Assembly (NCBI RefSeq): GCF_018847975.1
Contig: NZ_CP072597.1
Coordinates: 3,077,001-3,141,000 of the forward strand
Direction of reading: 5' to 3'
Source of the DNA: Lysobacter sp. K5869
GTDB taxonomy: Bacteria; Pseudomonadota; Gammaproteobacteria; Xanthomonadales; Xanthomonadaceae
DNA length: 64,000 nucleotides
The notes under the pieces were generated by a model. The model ran no database searches and was not told the DNA's origin. It worked only from the letters and a program-made list of their open reading frames with translations. Positions 8,843-16,698 of the stretch are shown piece after piece. A program made the translations under genes and the position numbers. Position 1 is the first letter of the stretch. The number at the start of each line of letters is the position of its first letter.

Positions 8843-8914
8843 GGGGCCGAAGATCCCTGCTACGACGCGCTGAGCGCTTTGTCGCCCAGCCTCGTGGCAG
8901 GGATCTTCGGCCCC
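8843..8914. repeat. Long hairpin with perfect 18-bp arms
   Basis: Arm 8843-8860 (GGGGCCGAAGATCCCTGC) and arm 8897-8914 are exact reverse complements around a 36-base loop; pairing continues imperfectly inward (10 of 12). It lies downstream of rlmB and is unrelated in sequence to the GTAGGAGCGGCG family. No T tract follows directly, so it is not a standard terminator. Confidence 0.8.
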
Positions 8915-9026
8915 GGTTATTTTCGCCCCGAAGCCGCGATCGCGCCCTCGTGAACGCCGCGCCTACCTAGGTAACCCCCCGCTGACCCCGAGGCCGCACG
9001 CGCGGCCCCCGCCACGACCGCGCCGA

Positions 9027-9032
9027 TATAAT
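9027..9032 (+). promoter_or_regulatory. -10 element of the guanidine-riboswitch/gdx promoter
   Basis: A perfect TATAAT lies 13 bases before the first riboswitch hairpin, placing transcription start near 9039. No recognisable -35 hexamer is found 16-18 bases upstream. Confidence 0.6.
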
Positions 9033-9044
9033 GCGCCCCGACCG

Positions 9045-9114
9045 ACCCGGGACGGCCCGGGTCCGCGCAGCCAGTTCCACCCCTGCGGCGCGCGTTACAT
9101 CCGGGGACGGCCCC
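9045..9114 (+). promoter_or_regulatory. Guanidine-II (mini-ykkC) riboswitch
   Basis: Two hairpins each present an ACGG tetraloop, the hallmark of the class. P1 has seven perfect base pairs (ACCCGGG 9045-9051, loop 9052-9055, CCCGGGT 9056-9062). P2 has GGGG 9103-9106, loop ACGG 9107-9110, CCCC 9111-9114. The element ends about 20 bases before the gdx start codon, with the ribosome-binding site GGGAG just after P2. Family knowledge: guanidinium stabilises loop-loop pairing of the two hairpins and frees the ribosome-binding site. The downstream gene is the expected one. Confidence 0.88.
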
Positions 9115-9134
9115 ATCGTCATGGGAGCTGCATC

Positions 9135-9446
9135 ATGCCTTGGGTTCTTCTCGTCTTTGCCGGCCTGTTCGAAATCGGCTGGGCCATCGGCCTCAAATAC
9201 ACTGAAGGCTTCACCCGCCTGTGGCCGTCGGTCGGCACCGTCGCGTCGATGGCGATCAGCGTCGGCCTGCTCGGTCTGGCGATGAAGTCGTTGCCGGTCG
9301 GCACCGCCTACGCCATCTGGGTCGGCATCGGCGCGGTCGGCACGGTCATCCTCGGCATCGTGCTGTTCAACGAGCCGGCCAACGCCTTGCGCGTGGCCAG
9401 CATCGTGTTGATCGTCGCCGGTCTGGTCGGCCTGAAACTGGCTTAA
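9135..9446 (+). CDS. gdx: Guanidinium exporter Gdx (SugE), SMR family
   Basis: 103 residues in four transmembrane helices, standard for small multidrug resistance proteins. The essential glutamate is Glu13 (LFEIGWAIG), and [14 protein letters not shown] is characteristic of the Gdx/SugE branch rather than EmrE. It works as a dual-topology dimer exchanging guanidinium for protons across the inner membrane. The guanidine-II riboswitch directly upstream strongly supports guanidinium as substrate. The GGGAG ribosome-binding site lies 8-12 nt before the ATG. Confidence 0.95.
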   Translation: MPWVLLVFAGLFEIGWAIGLKYTEGFTRLWPSVGTVASMAISVGLLGLAMKSLPVGTAYAIWVGIGAVGTVILGIVLFNEPANALRVASIVLIVAGLVGLKLA

Positions 9447-9544
9447 AAACCGCTCGCGCGCTGGCATCGACGCCCGCGCGCCGGCATCATCGCCCGCATG
9501 CGGCGCCGCTCTCACGGCGCCGCGTTCGTTTCCCAGGACGATCC

Positions 9545-9991
9545 ATGACCATCCGCGAACGCCGCCGCGACGACCATCCCGCGCTGCTCGATCTTTGGGA
9601 GCGCTCGGTGCGCGCCACCCACGATTTCCTCAGCGAAACCGACATCGCCGAACTGCGCCCGCAAGTGCGCGACATCTACTTCGACGCGGTCGAACTGTGG
9701 GTGTACGAAGACGCCGACGGCCTGGCCGGCTTCATCGGTCTGGCGGATGCGCAAGTGGAAATGCTGTTCCTCGAGCCCGCGCGGCGCGGGCAGGGCATCG
9801 GCACGCGCCTGCTCGATCACGCGCGCCACCTGCGCGGCGCGCTGACGGTCGACGTGAACGAACACAACCCGCAGGCGCACGGGTTCTATCGCCGCTACGG
9901 CTTCGTCGAAACCGGCCGTTCGCCGCTGGACGGGCAGGGCAAGCCGTTTCCGCTGATCCACATGGCGCTGCCGCGCGACGCGGCCGGCTGA
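9545..9991 (+). CDS. yjaB: GNAT acetyltransferase, YjaB-like
   Basis: 148 residues with a GNAT fold. The acetyl-CoA-binding loop is at RRGQGIGTRLLDHA, and the C-terminal motif HGFYRRYGFVETGRS is typical. The N-terminus (SVRATHDFLSETDI) and the end (GKPFPLIHMAL) align well with E. coli YjaB, an N-acetyltransferase of unclear physiological substrate. The start at MTIRERRRDD is preceded by CCAGGACGATCC; longer in-frame extensions run back through gdx and are rejected. It is 98 bases downstream of gdx. Confidence 0.9.
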   Translation: MTIRERRRDDHPALLDLWERSVRATHDFLSETDIAELRPQVRDIYFDAVELWVYEDADGLAGFIGLADAQVEMLFLEPARRGQGIGTRLLDHARHLRGALTVDVNEHNPQAHGFYRRYGFVETGRSPLDGQGKPFPLIHMALPRDAAG

Positions 9992-10019
9992 GCGCCGGCG
10001 CACGTCGTTCGCTCGCGCA

Positions 10020-10631
10020 TCACTCCAGCGCGTTGACCAACAACTCGTCGAAACGCCGCGCGATGTCGGCGATGGTCTGCGCCTTGTCCTGGCCGTTGAT
10101 GATCCGCCGCGCCTCTTCGTAGTTCGGCAACTGCCCCGGCTTGAAGTAGTTGTCGAGCTTCTTGCCGGTGAACCAGCCCTGCTTCATGCCCTGCATGGCG
10201 ATGGCGTAGGCGATCTCCGGCTTCTTCGCGTCCTCGGGCTTGGCGACCAGATCCACGCCGAGGAACTTGCCGGCGCGGTCGTAGTTGGTGCGTCCGGTGA
10301 GCTGCACATAGCCGCGGCCGTGGAAGCGCGCGCCGTCGCCGCGCTTGGTGTTGCCCAGCGCCTTGCCGATGCGCGTGTCGGGGCCGTAGAGCTTCTCGAA
10401 CCGCTCGTCGCTGCCGAACTCGTCGATCGGCCGCAGCGTGTGCGCGGTTTCCCACTTGAACGTCGCCAAGCAATACGCGATCTGGTAACGGTGCACCGGA
10501 TTGACGCTGAAGCTGGCGTCCTGCTCGATCCGGCCGATCAGAAAGCGCAGCGCCTGCGCGAGATCGTCGCGCAGCGGGCCGAAGCGCCGGCGGTAGCCGT
10601 CGAGAAACTGCTCGTCGTCGAAAGCGAACAT
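10020..10631 (-). CDS. GH19-like (chitinase / endolysin-type) hydrolase
   Basis: 203 residues. The motifs YQIAYCLATFKWETAHTLRP and HGRGYVQLTGRTNYDRAG are those of the lysozyme-like superfamily containing GH19 chitinases and phage endolysins, with the Glu of KWETA as likely catalytic acid. No signal peptide is seen (start MFAFDDEQFL), so if the target is peptidoglycan it must leave the cell by another route. The ATG at 10631 is chosen for its strong GGGGAGGA ribosome-binding site. It stands alone; neighbours do not suggest a prophage. Chitin versus peptidoglycan cannot be decided here. Confidence 0.8.
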   Translation of the reverse strand: MFAFDDEQFLDGYRRRFGPLRDDLAQALRFLIGRIEQDASFSVNPVHRYQIAYCLATFKWETAHTLRPIDEFGSDERFEKLYGPDTRIGKALGNTKRGDGARFHGRGYVQLTGRTNYDRAGKFLGVDLVAKPEDAKKPEIAYAIAMQGMKQGWFTGKKLDNYFKPGQLPNYEEARRIINGQDKAQTIADIARRFDELLVNALE

Positions 10632-10732
10632 CCTGTCCTCCCCATCCGTGGATCGCGGCGTTCGCCGCGCGCGGCGGGGGCCGCGCATTCCATCGAACGG
10701 GGGCGCCGGGGGCGGGCGGCCAAGGTGGGGAT

Positions 10733-10748
10733 GTTGCGTTTTCGCAAC
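10733..10748. repeat. Short inverted repeat GTTGCG-TTTT-CGCAAC
   Basis: Six-base arms around TTTT lie about 100 bases upstream of the GH19-like gene, in an otherwise featureless 287-base spacer. It could be an operator or part of a promoter; nothing more can be said. Confidence 0.4.
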
Positions 10749-10918
10749 GTGGCCGCGGAGCGAGGTCAGTCGTGCCGGTGGCGCTCCACGCTGCCGCGCG
10801 CTGCAGCGTGGCGATGCCGGTGCGCGAAATCGTGTCGTGCGGGTGAGCGTGGGTGAGGGCGGATCATCGGGTTACGCACCGAGCGACCGCGCGAGCCGCG
10901 CAGCGCCGCCGCGGCGAC

Positions 10919-11569
10919 TCAGCCGCCGCGCGCCGGCCAGGCGTTGACGATCTTGCAGAACAACTCGGCGGTGCGCTGGGTGTCGTACACCGCCGAATGC
11001 GCTTCCTGGCCGTTCCATTCGAAGCCGGCGGCCTGCACCGCGCGGGCCAGCACGGTCTGGCCGTAGGCGACGCCGGCCAGGGTCACGGTGTCGAACACGC
11101 TGAAGGGGTGGAACGGGTTGCGTTTGTGGCCGCTGCGGGCGACCGCGGCGTTGAGGAAGTTGAGGTCGAAGTGGGCGTTGTGGCCGACCAGGATGGCGCG
11201 CTGGCAGCCGTGGCGCTTGACCGCTTCGCGCACCGGTGCGAACACCGCTTCCAGCGCTTGCCGCTCGGGCTTGGCGCCGCGGAAGGGGTGGTCGATGTCG
11301 ATGCCGGTGACTTCCAGCGACTTGGGGTCGATCAAGGTGCCGGCGGCGGGCACGACGTGCGAGCTGGCGATCTCGCCGGGCACGAGGCGGCCGTCGGCGT
11401 CGAGCTCGATGGGCTGCACGGCGATCTCGAGCAGGGCGTGCTTGTTCCAGTCGAAGCCGCCGGTTTCCACGTCCACGACCACCGGCAGGTAGCCGCGGAA
11501 GCGGGTGGCGAGGGTGGCGGGGACGGGCGCGGCGGGGGCGGCGCTGGGGGCGGGGCCGGGGTCGATCAT
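10919..11569 (-). CDS. rnt: Ribonuclease T
   Basis: 216 residues of the DEDDh exonuclease superfamily. The active-site set is Asp33, Glu35, Asp135, His191 and Asp196, exactly the E. coli RNase T residues (23, 25, 125, 181, 186) shifted by ten. RNase T trims tRNA 3' CCA ends and matures 5S and 23S rRNA 3' ends, acting as a cytosolic dimer. The first about 22 residues (Pro/Ala-rich) extend beyond the family core. It is monocistronic, 183 bases downstream of the RiPP operon. Confidence 0.95.
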   Translation of the reverse strand: MIDPGPAPSAAPAAPVPATLATRFRGYLPVVVDVETGGFDWNKHALLEIAVQPIELDADGRLVPGEIASSHVVPAAGTLIDPKSLEVTGIDIDHPFRGAKPERQALEAVFAPVREAVKRHGCQRAILVGHNAHFDLNFLNAAVARSGHKRNPFHPFSVFDTVTLAGVAYGQTVLARAVQAAGFEWNGQEAHSAVYDTQRTAELFCKIVNAWPARGG

Positions 11570-11711
11570 GGCGGGAAGCCTAGCAAATCGGGGCTCGGCG
11601 GTCGCCGGAGGGCGGGGTGGGGCCGTCGCGCGCGGCGAGTGCGGCGGCGCGCGAAGCCGCGTCGCATGGAGGTTTCGCGGGCATTGGCCGGTCGCGTCGA
11701 GGTTGTGGTGG

Positions 11712-11738
11712 CGCGGTCGCGGCTTGCGCGGCTCCTAC
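11712..11738. repeat. Solo half of the dispersed palindromic element
   Basis: A single unit (CGCGGTCGCGGCTTGCGCGG followed by CTCCTAC) without an inverted partner lies just after the DUF2063 gene stop. Confidence 0.7.
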
Positions 11739-11752
11739 AGAGGGGGCTTGGG

Positions 11753-12505
11753 TCAGAAATAGACCACGGCGTTGGCGCGCATCTGGCGCAGCAGGGCGGC
11801 GCCCATGTCCAGGAACGCGGCCGCGTCGTCGCTGCCGGCTTCGGCCGCCAGCGCGCGCAGTTGCTCGCGCGCGCTCAGTTCCGGCGATTCTTCCAACCGT
11901 TGCAGCAGGCGGAATGCGAGCGGGCTCAGTTCGGAGAAACGCACTTCGCCGTCGGCTTCGCGCCGCAGCAGCAGCAAGGTCGGCGCCGGCGGCGGCTGCG
12001 CGGGCTGGAAGTCCGGGCCGAGCCGGTGCACCGGCCAAGCGTAGGCCAGCGGCCACGCCAGCGGCGACAGGCGCGGCGCGCGCTCGAGCAGGTCGGCGTC
12101 GGCGAGGCCGGTGTCGTCGCGCGGCGCGCTCGCTTCGCTAAGCTGCAAGGCCAGCTCGACCCATTCGTAATGCGCCAGTTCCAGCAGGAACGGCGGATCG
12201 ATCTCGTCGAGTTCCTGCAGATAGCGCTGGAACTCGCGCGCGATCTCGGCGAACAGCGGCGTGTGGCAGCGGTGGTCGCGATAGAAATCGCGCACCAGGC
12301 GTTCCCAGCGCTGCTCGCCCAAGGTGCGCTCGATCACCGGGAAGTTGCCCGACAGCAGCCCCAGGATGTTGTTGAACAGCAGGTCGCGATAAATGCCCAG
12401 GCGCCGGTCTTCGATGCCGCCGGGCGCGGGGCTCGTGGCGGGATCGCGCAGATGCCGGGTCAGTTCGAACTGTTGCGCGCGCAGGCGCGAGGGGGCGTCG
12501 CTCAT
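11753..12505 (-). CDS. HvfC/BufC-family RiPP maturation partner (DUF2063)
   Basis: 250 residues. The N-terminal DUF2063 domain (LRAQQFELTRHLRDP, YRDLLFNNILGLLSGNFPVIERTLGEQRW, FYRDH) is the known partner of MNIO/DUF692 enzymes. In related systems this protein binds the precursor and the oxidative enzyme. A C-terminal domain (about 110-245) of mixed helices follows. It starts 4 bases after the DUF692 stop, so the two are translationally coupled, and it is the last gene of the operon. Naming as bufC or hvfC depends on the nomenclature used, so no symbol is assigned. Confidence 0.9.
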   Translation of the reverse strand: MSDAPSRLRAQQFELTRHLRDPATSPAPGGIEDRRLGIYRDLLFNNILGLLSGNFPVIERTLGEQRWERLVRDFYRDHRCHTPLFAEIAREFQRYLQELDEIDPPFLLELAHYEWVELALQLSEASAPRDDTGLADADLLERAPRLSPLAWPLAYAWPVHRLGPDFQPAQPPPAPTLLLLRREADGEVRFSELSPLAFRLLQRLEESPELSAREQLRALAAEAGSDDAAAFLDMGAALLRQMRANAVVYF

Positions 12506-12509
12506 GGGC

Positions 12510-13400
12510 TCAGGCGCGGGCGCGGCGGGCGGACGCGGATTCGCGCGCGGCCGGCGCGGTCTCGCGCAGGATCCGGCGCACGATGCCGAGTTCGTCGACC
12601 AGCTCTTCGTACGGCGGGAAGTTGAAGTCGCGTTCCAGCAGGGTCGGGCGCGGCCCGAACAGGCGGTAGGCGTCGGCCAGCAAGTCCCAGACTTCGTGCT
12701 TGACCGGCGCGCCGTGGGTGTCGACTTTCAGATCGTCGGCTTCGTCGTAATGGCCGGCGACGTGCAGATAGGCGATGCGCTCGTGCGGCATGGCCGCGAT
12801 GAACGCGCGCGCGTCGTAGCGGTGGTTGATCGAGTTGACGTAGACGTTGTTGACGTCGAGCAGCAGATCGCAATCGGCCTCGGCCAGGACCGCGCGGGTG
12901 AACTCGATTTCGCTCATTTCCTGATGCGGCGCGGCGTAGTAGGAGGCGTTCTCCACCGCGATGCGGCGGCCGACGATGTCCTGGGTGCGGCGGATGCGCG
13001 CGGCGACGTGATGCACGGCTTCCTCGGTGAAGGGAATCGGCAGCAGGTCGTAGAGATGGCCGTCGTCGCTGCAGTAACTCAGATGTTCGCTGTAGCAGGC
13101 GACCGAATGCTCGTCGAGGAAACGGCGCACGCGGGCGAGGAAAGTCTCGTCCAGCGGCGCGGTGCCGCCCAGCGACAGCGACAGGCCGTGGCAGACCAGC
13201 GGATACCGCGAGGACAGCTCGCGCAGTTGCTCGCCGTAGCGGCCGCCGACGCCGATCCAGTTCTCCGGCGCCACTTCGAGGAAATCGAAATCGCGCGCGG
13301 CGCCCGGCGCATGCGGCGCGGACTGCAGCGGGCCCAGCAGGGCCCGCCGCAGGCCGAGACCGACGGCATCGGGAGTCAACGAAGTCGTTGCGTCGGGCAT
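12510..13400 (-). CDS. MNIO (DUF692) peptide-modifying iron enzyme, HvfB/BufB family
   Basis: 296 residues forming a TIM barrel typical of multinuclear non-heme iron oxidative enzymes. Metal-ligand motifs are in place: [58 protein letters not shown] and LERDFNFP. Family knowledge: these enzymes modify cysteines in precursor peptides to oxazolone/thioamide or thiooxazole groups. It lies 27 bases downstream of the Cys-rich precursor gene and 4 bases before its DUF2063 partner, the canonical order. All expected His/Glu/Asp/Asn motifs are seen, so it should be active. Confidence 0.94.
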   Translation of the reverse strand: MPDATTSLTPDAVGLGLRRALLGPLQSAPHAPGAARDFDFLEVAPENWIGVGGRYGEQLRELSSRYPLVCHGLSLSLGGTAPLDETFLARVRRFLDEHSVACYSEHLSYCSDDGHLYDLLPIPFTEEAVHHVAARIRRTQDIVGRRIAVENASYYAAPHQEMSEIEFTRAVLAEADCDLLLDVNNVYVNSINHRYDARAFIAAMPHERIAYLHVAGHYDEADDLKVDTHGAPVKHEVWDLLADAYRLFGPRPTLLERDFNFPPYEELVDELGIVRRILRETAPAARESASARRARA

Positions 13401-13427
13401 GCCGATCCAGGCCTCATCGTGCCGCGA

Positions 13428-13856
13428 TCAGATCGAACCGCCGCACTTGCCTTCGCCGCACTTGCCTTCCGCGGCCTTCTTCGCGGCCGGGGCGGCGGCC
13501 TTCTTGTCGGCGCCGCACTTGCCTTCGCCGCACTTGCCCTCGGCGCCCTTCTTCTTGTCGGCGCCGCACTTGCCCTCGGCCTTCTTCTTATCGGCGCCGC
13601 ACTTGCCTTCGGCCTTCTTGGCGCCGCAGCTGCCTTCGGCCTTCTTCTTGTCGGCGCCGCAGCTGCCTTCGGCCTTCTTGGCCGCGTCGGTGGCCTTGGC
13701 GTCGGCGGCCTTCTCGGCGGTCTGCGCCTGCTGGGCGCCGAGCAGGTAGCCCTGCGACAGGTCGCTCATCGCGAACGCGGAAGCCGACAGGCTCAGGCCG
13801 CCGAGCAGGGTGGCGCCGAGAGCGAGGGCGACGGGCTTGTTGATTTTCTTGGACAT
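13428..13856 (-). CDS. Bufferin/HvfA-type RiPP precursor with eight EG(K/S)CG motifs
   Basis: 142 residues. A signal peptide (about 1-29, ending SASAFA) leads into MSDLSQGYLLGAQQ, a segment typical of the family. The rest is Lys/Ala-rich low complexity with two EGSCG and six EGKCG motifs: Cys66, 77, 86, 97, 109, 114, 133 and 138, all inside motifs. In characterised relatives such cysteines are converted to metal-binding heterocycles and the exported product binds copper. The ATG has AGGAG at 7 nt. It is first in the operon with the DUF692 and DUF2063 genes. No DoxX-like fourth gene follows. Copper as ligand is inferred from relatives. Confidence 0.92.
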   Translation of the reverse strand: MSKKINKPVALALGATLLGGLSLSASAFAMSDLSQGYLLGAQQAQTAEKAADAKATDAAKKAEGSCGADKKKAEGSCGAKKAEGKCGADKKKAEGKCGADKKKGAEGKCGEGKCGADKKAAAPAAKKAAEGKCGEGKCGGSI

Positions 13857-14070
13857 GCGTTCTCTCCTGGTGGCGACGGGCGGATGCTCCGCCGGTGTTG
13901 TGTAGGCGGGCAGTACCCGCGGTAAGCGAAAACAGCGTAGTGCCTGAAACGGTACGGAGCTTAGTGCGATTGCGGGGTACTGCGGGGTGACAGCGTTGGC
14001 GCCCTGGCCGGTCGGCGGCGCGGGCTGGGTTCTGGGCAGGGATACGGCGCGGGCCGCGGCGCGGATGCAG

Positions 14071-14586
14071 TCACGGCGAGAGATACTCGCGCGCCAGCAC
14101 CCGGGCCCGGTGCAGGCGCGATTTGACCGCCTCGCGGCTGATCCCGAGTTCCTCGCCGATCTCGGCCACGGTCAGGCCTTCCAGGTCGCGCAGCAGGATG
14201 ATTTGGCGGTAGTGCGCGGGCAGCGATTCCAGCGCGGCGGCGACGTCGTGGCGCCATTCGGCCGGCTCGGGAGTGACGACGGGCGCGATTTCCTCGGTGA
14301 TCGGCTGGCCGCTGAGCAGGCGGCGGCCGCGCTTGAGCCGGTTGCACTCGCGTTTGACGATGCGGAAGGTCCAGGAGACGAAGCATTCGAGCACGCGCAG
14401 GTCGCGCAGCTTGCGCGAGACCGCGATCAGGCTCTCCTGCACCGCGTCCTCCACGTCGTTGATGACGCAGTGGAATTCGGCGTAGCGGCGCAGGTCCTGG
14501 CGCGAGTGCTTGAGCACCCGCTCCAGTGCGGCCGTGTCGCCCGCGCGGGCGGCGGCCAGATCTCCATTGGCCAGTGACAGCGTCAT
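14071..14586 (-). CDS. ECF-type RNA polymerase sigma factor
   Basis: 171 residues with sigma region 2 (about 10-80, YAEFHCVINDVEDAVQESLIAVSRKL) and region 4 (about 118-165, LPAHYRQIILLRDLEGLTVAEIGEELGISREAVKSRLHRAR). No anti-sigma gene adjoins it. The ATG at 14586 is preferred over an upstream TTG because of the family-like start and GGAGG 12 nt upstream. It lies 214 bases upstream of the RiPP precursor in the same direction, and ECF factors are common beside such operons, so control of the operon is a reasonable inference. Its own promoter region carries a palindrome at 14622-14639. Confidence 0.9.
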   Translation of the reverse strand: MTLSLANGDLAAARAGDTAALERVLKHSRQDLRRYAEFHCVINDVEDAVQESLIAVSRKLRDLRVLECFVSWTFRIVKRECNRLKRGRRLLSGQPITEEIAPVVTPEPAEWRHDVAAALESLPAHYRQIILLRDLEGLTVAEIGEELGISREAVKSRLHRARVLAREYLSP

Positions 14587-14959
14587 GTGGCGGCGGTTCC
14601 TCCGTGGAAGGTGGAATATACCCGGCAAGGGCTTGCCGGCTATGGATCAAGAGTGGGGTGCAGTGCGCAAGGATTCGCGGCCGTGTTGCGCGATTGCAGC
14701 GCGATTCACAACGCATTCAGCGCGGCGGCGCTTGAAAACGGTTGCAGCGGGGGCGGGGCGGATCGCCGCGATTCGGCGAGAGTCGCGCAGCCGACGGGCG
14801 GCGCGAGCGCGGCGCGGCTCGCTCCCGCCGCATGTTGCACCGCAGCGCGGCATCAGCGCGCGAGGGCGGCCCGCAAACGGAACGGCCCGCCGCGCGGTGC
14901 GCGGCGGGCCGTCGTCGGCCGCACGTCGGATCGAAGCGGGCGCGCGCGGCGCCCGGATC
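14587..14959. other. Spacer between phoU and the ECF sigma gene
   Basis: The 373 bases hold the sigma promoter/palindrome at one end and a strong hairpin at the other (arms 14882-14893 and 14901-14912). On the minus strand the hairpin is followed by TTCCGTTT and may terminate phoU. The middle is GC-rich with no gene I can support. Confidence 0.5.
14615..14639 (-). promoter_or_regulatory. Operator-like palindrome with -10 element upstream of the ECF sigma gene
   Basis: On the minus strand TATATT (14615-14620) is immediately preceded by the palindrome CCGGCAAGCCCTTGCCGG (arms 14622-14629 and 14632-14639). A repressor or activator bound there would overlie the promoter. Confidence 0.45.
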
Positions 14960-15670
14960 TCAGACCGACGCGGTGGTGTTGGTGGTGTCGCGCTTGTCGC
15001 GCGGCGGCAGCGGCTCGTCGCCCTTGACCAGGAACCACACGTTCTCGGCGATGTTGGTGGCGTGGTCGCCGACGCGCTCGATGTTCTTGGCCATGAACAA
15101 CAGATGGGTGCAGGCGGTGATGCTGCGCGCGTCTTCCATCATGTAGGTCAGCAGCTCGCGGAACAGGCCGGTGTAGGCGGTGTCGACCTCGGCGTCGCGG
15201 TCGCGCACCTTCTGCGCCAGCTCGACGTCGTTGTCGCGATACGCCACCAGCACGTCGCGCAGCTGCTTGACCGCCAGCGTGCCCAGCGCGTGCAGGCCGG
15301 CCACGTGCGGCAGCGGCGGCGACAGGTTCAGCGCGGTCGAACGCTTGGCGACGTTGGCGGCGTAGTCGCCGACGCGCTCGATGTCCGAGGCGATGCGGAT
15401 CGCCGCCAGAATCTCGCGCAGATCGCGCGCCATCGGCCCGCGCAGCGCCAGCTTCATCACGTCGTGGCTGATTTCCTGCTCCAGGGCGTCGATGGCTTCG
15501 TCGTTGGCGATGATCCGCTCGGCGGCCTTGTCGTCGCGGCGCTGGACCACGTCGAGCGCGGATTCCAGTTGCGCCGCGGCGATCTCGCCCATGCGCAGGG
15601 TTTCGTCGAGCAGTCGGCGCTGCTCGTCGTCGTAGCTCTTGACGATGTGGTCGTGCATCTGGTTGCTCAT
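14960..15670 (-). CDS. phoU: Phosphate-signalling regulator PhoU
   Basis: 236 residues, all-helical, with two PhoU repeats (about 15-110 and 120-215) carrying the metal-binding acidic motifs (ASDIERVGDYAANVAKR and AKNIERVGDHATNIAENV). PhoU links the Pst transporter to the PhoR/PhoB two-component system and holds PhoB inactive when phosphate is plentiful. It is the last gene of the pst set, 158 bases past pstB, separated by a spacer with an imperfect hairpin. No phoR or phoB lies in the window. Confidence 0.97.
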   Translation of the reverse strand: MSNQMHDHIVKSYDDEQRRLLDETLRMGEIAAAQLESALDVVQRRDDKAAERIIANDEAIDALEQEISHDVMKLALRGPMARDLREILAAIRIASDIERVGDYAANVAKRSTALNLSPPLPHVAGLHALGTLAVKQLRDVLVAYRDNDVELAQKVRDRDAEVDTAYTGLFRELLTYMMEDARSITACTHLLFMAKNIERVGDHATNIAENVWFLVKGDEPLPPRDKRDTTNTTASV

Positions 15671-15685
15671 GGCGCTTTTACCGCC

Positions 15686-15816
15686 GGGAATGAAGGGAAT
15701 GAGGGGGACGGGGAAGCAGGATCATCGGAATCGCAGCGGCGCCGAAGCGAGGAGGGACGAGAACGAGAACGCGACAGACCCCGCCATTCCCTGTTCCCTT
15801 GGTTCCCTTCATTCCC
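15686..15816. repeat. Inverted GGGAATGAAGGGAA arms in the pstB-phoU spacer
   Basis: Exact 14-base arms at 15686-15699 and 15803-15816 enclose about 100 bases. The purine-rich GGGAAT style recurs in other spacers (30901-30977, 43296-43466). Confidence 0.6.
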
Positions 15817-15828
15817 CGCTCCGCGCCC

Positions 15829-16698
15829 TCAGCCGAACCGACCCGTGATGTAGTCTTCGGTCTGCTGCTTGGTCGGCTTGGAGAAGATCTGCTCGGTCGG
15901 GCCGTGTTCGATCAGATCGCCGAGGTACATGAAGGCGGTGAAGTCGGACACGCGCGCGGCCTGCTGCATGTTGTGGGTCACGATGGCGATCGTGTAGTCC
16001 TTCTTCAACTCTTCGACCAACTGCTCGATGCGGCTGGTGGAGATCGGATCCAGCGCCGAGGTCGGTTCGTCGAGCAGCAGCACCGACGGCTTCAGCGCCA
16101 CCGCGCGGGCGATGCACAAACGCTGCTGCTGGCCGCCGGACAGGCCCAGCGCGCTCTGGCCGAGCTTGTCCTTGACCTCGTCCCACAGCGCGCCCTGGCG
16201 CAGCGCGTGCTCGACGCGGTCGTTCATTTCCGACTTCGACAGCTTCTCGTGGTGGCGGATGCCGTAGGCCACGTTCTCGAAGATCGTCATCGGGAACGGC
16301 ACCGGCTTCTGGAACACCATGCCGACCTTGCTGCGCAGGCGGTTCATCGGGTACTTCGGGTCGAGGATGTTCTCGCCGTCCAGCAGCACCTGGCCGCGCG
16401 CTTCCAGCTTCGGGTACAGCGCGTAGATGCGGTTGAAGATGCGCAGCAGGGTCGATTTGCCGCAGCCCGACGGGCCGATCAGCGCGGTGACCTGCTTTTC
16501 CGGGATTTCCAGGTTGATCGACTTGAGCGCGTGGAACTTGTCGTAATAGAAGTTCAGGTCGCGCGCGGCCAGCTTGACCGGGTTGGCGCCGACGGCCTCG
16601 CGGCCGGGCGTGGCGACGGACAGGCGGGCGTCGGACGAGCGAGCGTCATTCATAACCGGGTTCCGGGCTTCAGCGGGAGTGTTCGAGAGGTCAGTCAT
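15829..16698 (-). CDS. pstB: Phosphate ABC transporter ATPase PstB
   Basis: 289 residues: Walker [10 protein letters not shown] (75-83), signature LSGGQQQRL and Walker [13 protein letters not shown], followed by the switch His in IVTHNMQQA. An N-terminal extension of about 35 residues precedes the conserved core ([17 protein letters not shown]); an internal ATG at residue 16 is an alternative start. It powers inner-membrane phosphate import with PstA and PstC. The start overlaps the pstA stop by 8 bases (ATGACTGA), so the genes are coupled. Confidence 0.98.
   Translation of the reverse strand: MTDLSNTPAEARNPVMNDARSSDARLSVATPGREAVGANPVKLAARDLNFYYDKFHALKSINLEIPEKQVTALIGPSGCGKSTLLRIFNRIYALYPKLEARGQVLLDGENILDPKYPMNRLRSKVGMVFQKPVPFPMTIFENVAYGIRHHEKLSKSEMNDRVEHALRQGALWDEVKDKLGQSALGLSGGQQQRLCIARAVALKPSVLLLDEPTSALDPISTSRIEQLVEELKKDYTIAIVTHNMQQAARVSDFTAFMYLGDLIEHGPTEQIFSKPTKQQTEDYITGRFG

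Noticed and set aside
10020..10631. Prophage remnant suggested by the endolysin-like gene
   Set aside because: No other phage genes, integrase or att-like repeats flank it.
12393..13925. Plus-strand frame of 510 codons across the RiPP operon
   Set aside because: It is antisense to three well-supported genes, and its repeats are just the reverse reading of the Lys/Cys-rich precursor.
13857..14070. ECF-type promoter (GGAAC/CGT-like) in front of the RiPP precursor
   Set aside because: I could not find matching hexamers at a proper spacing shared with the sigma gene promoter, so no site is claimed.
14587..14628. Upstream TTG start for the ECF sigma factor
   Set aside because: The added 14 residues are unlike the family, and the -10 element lies inside this stretch.
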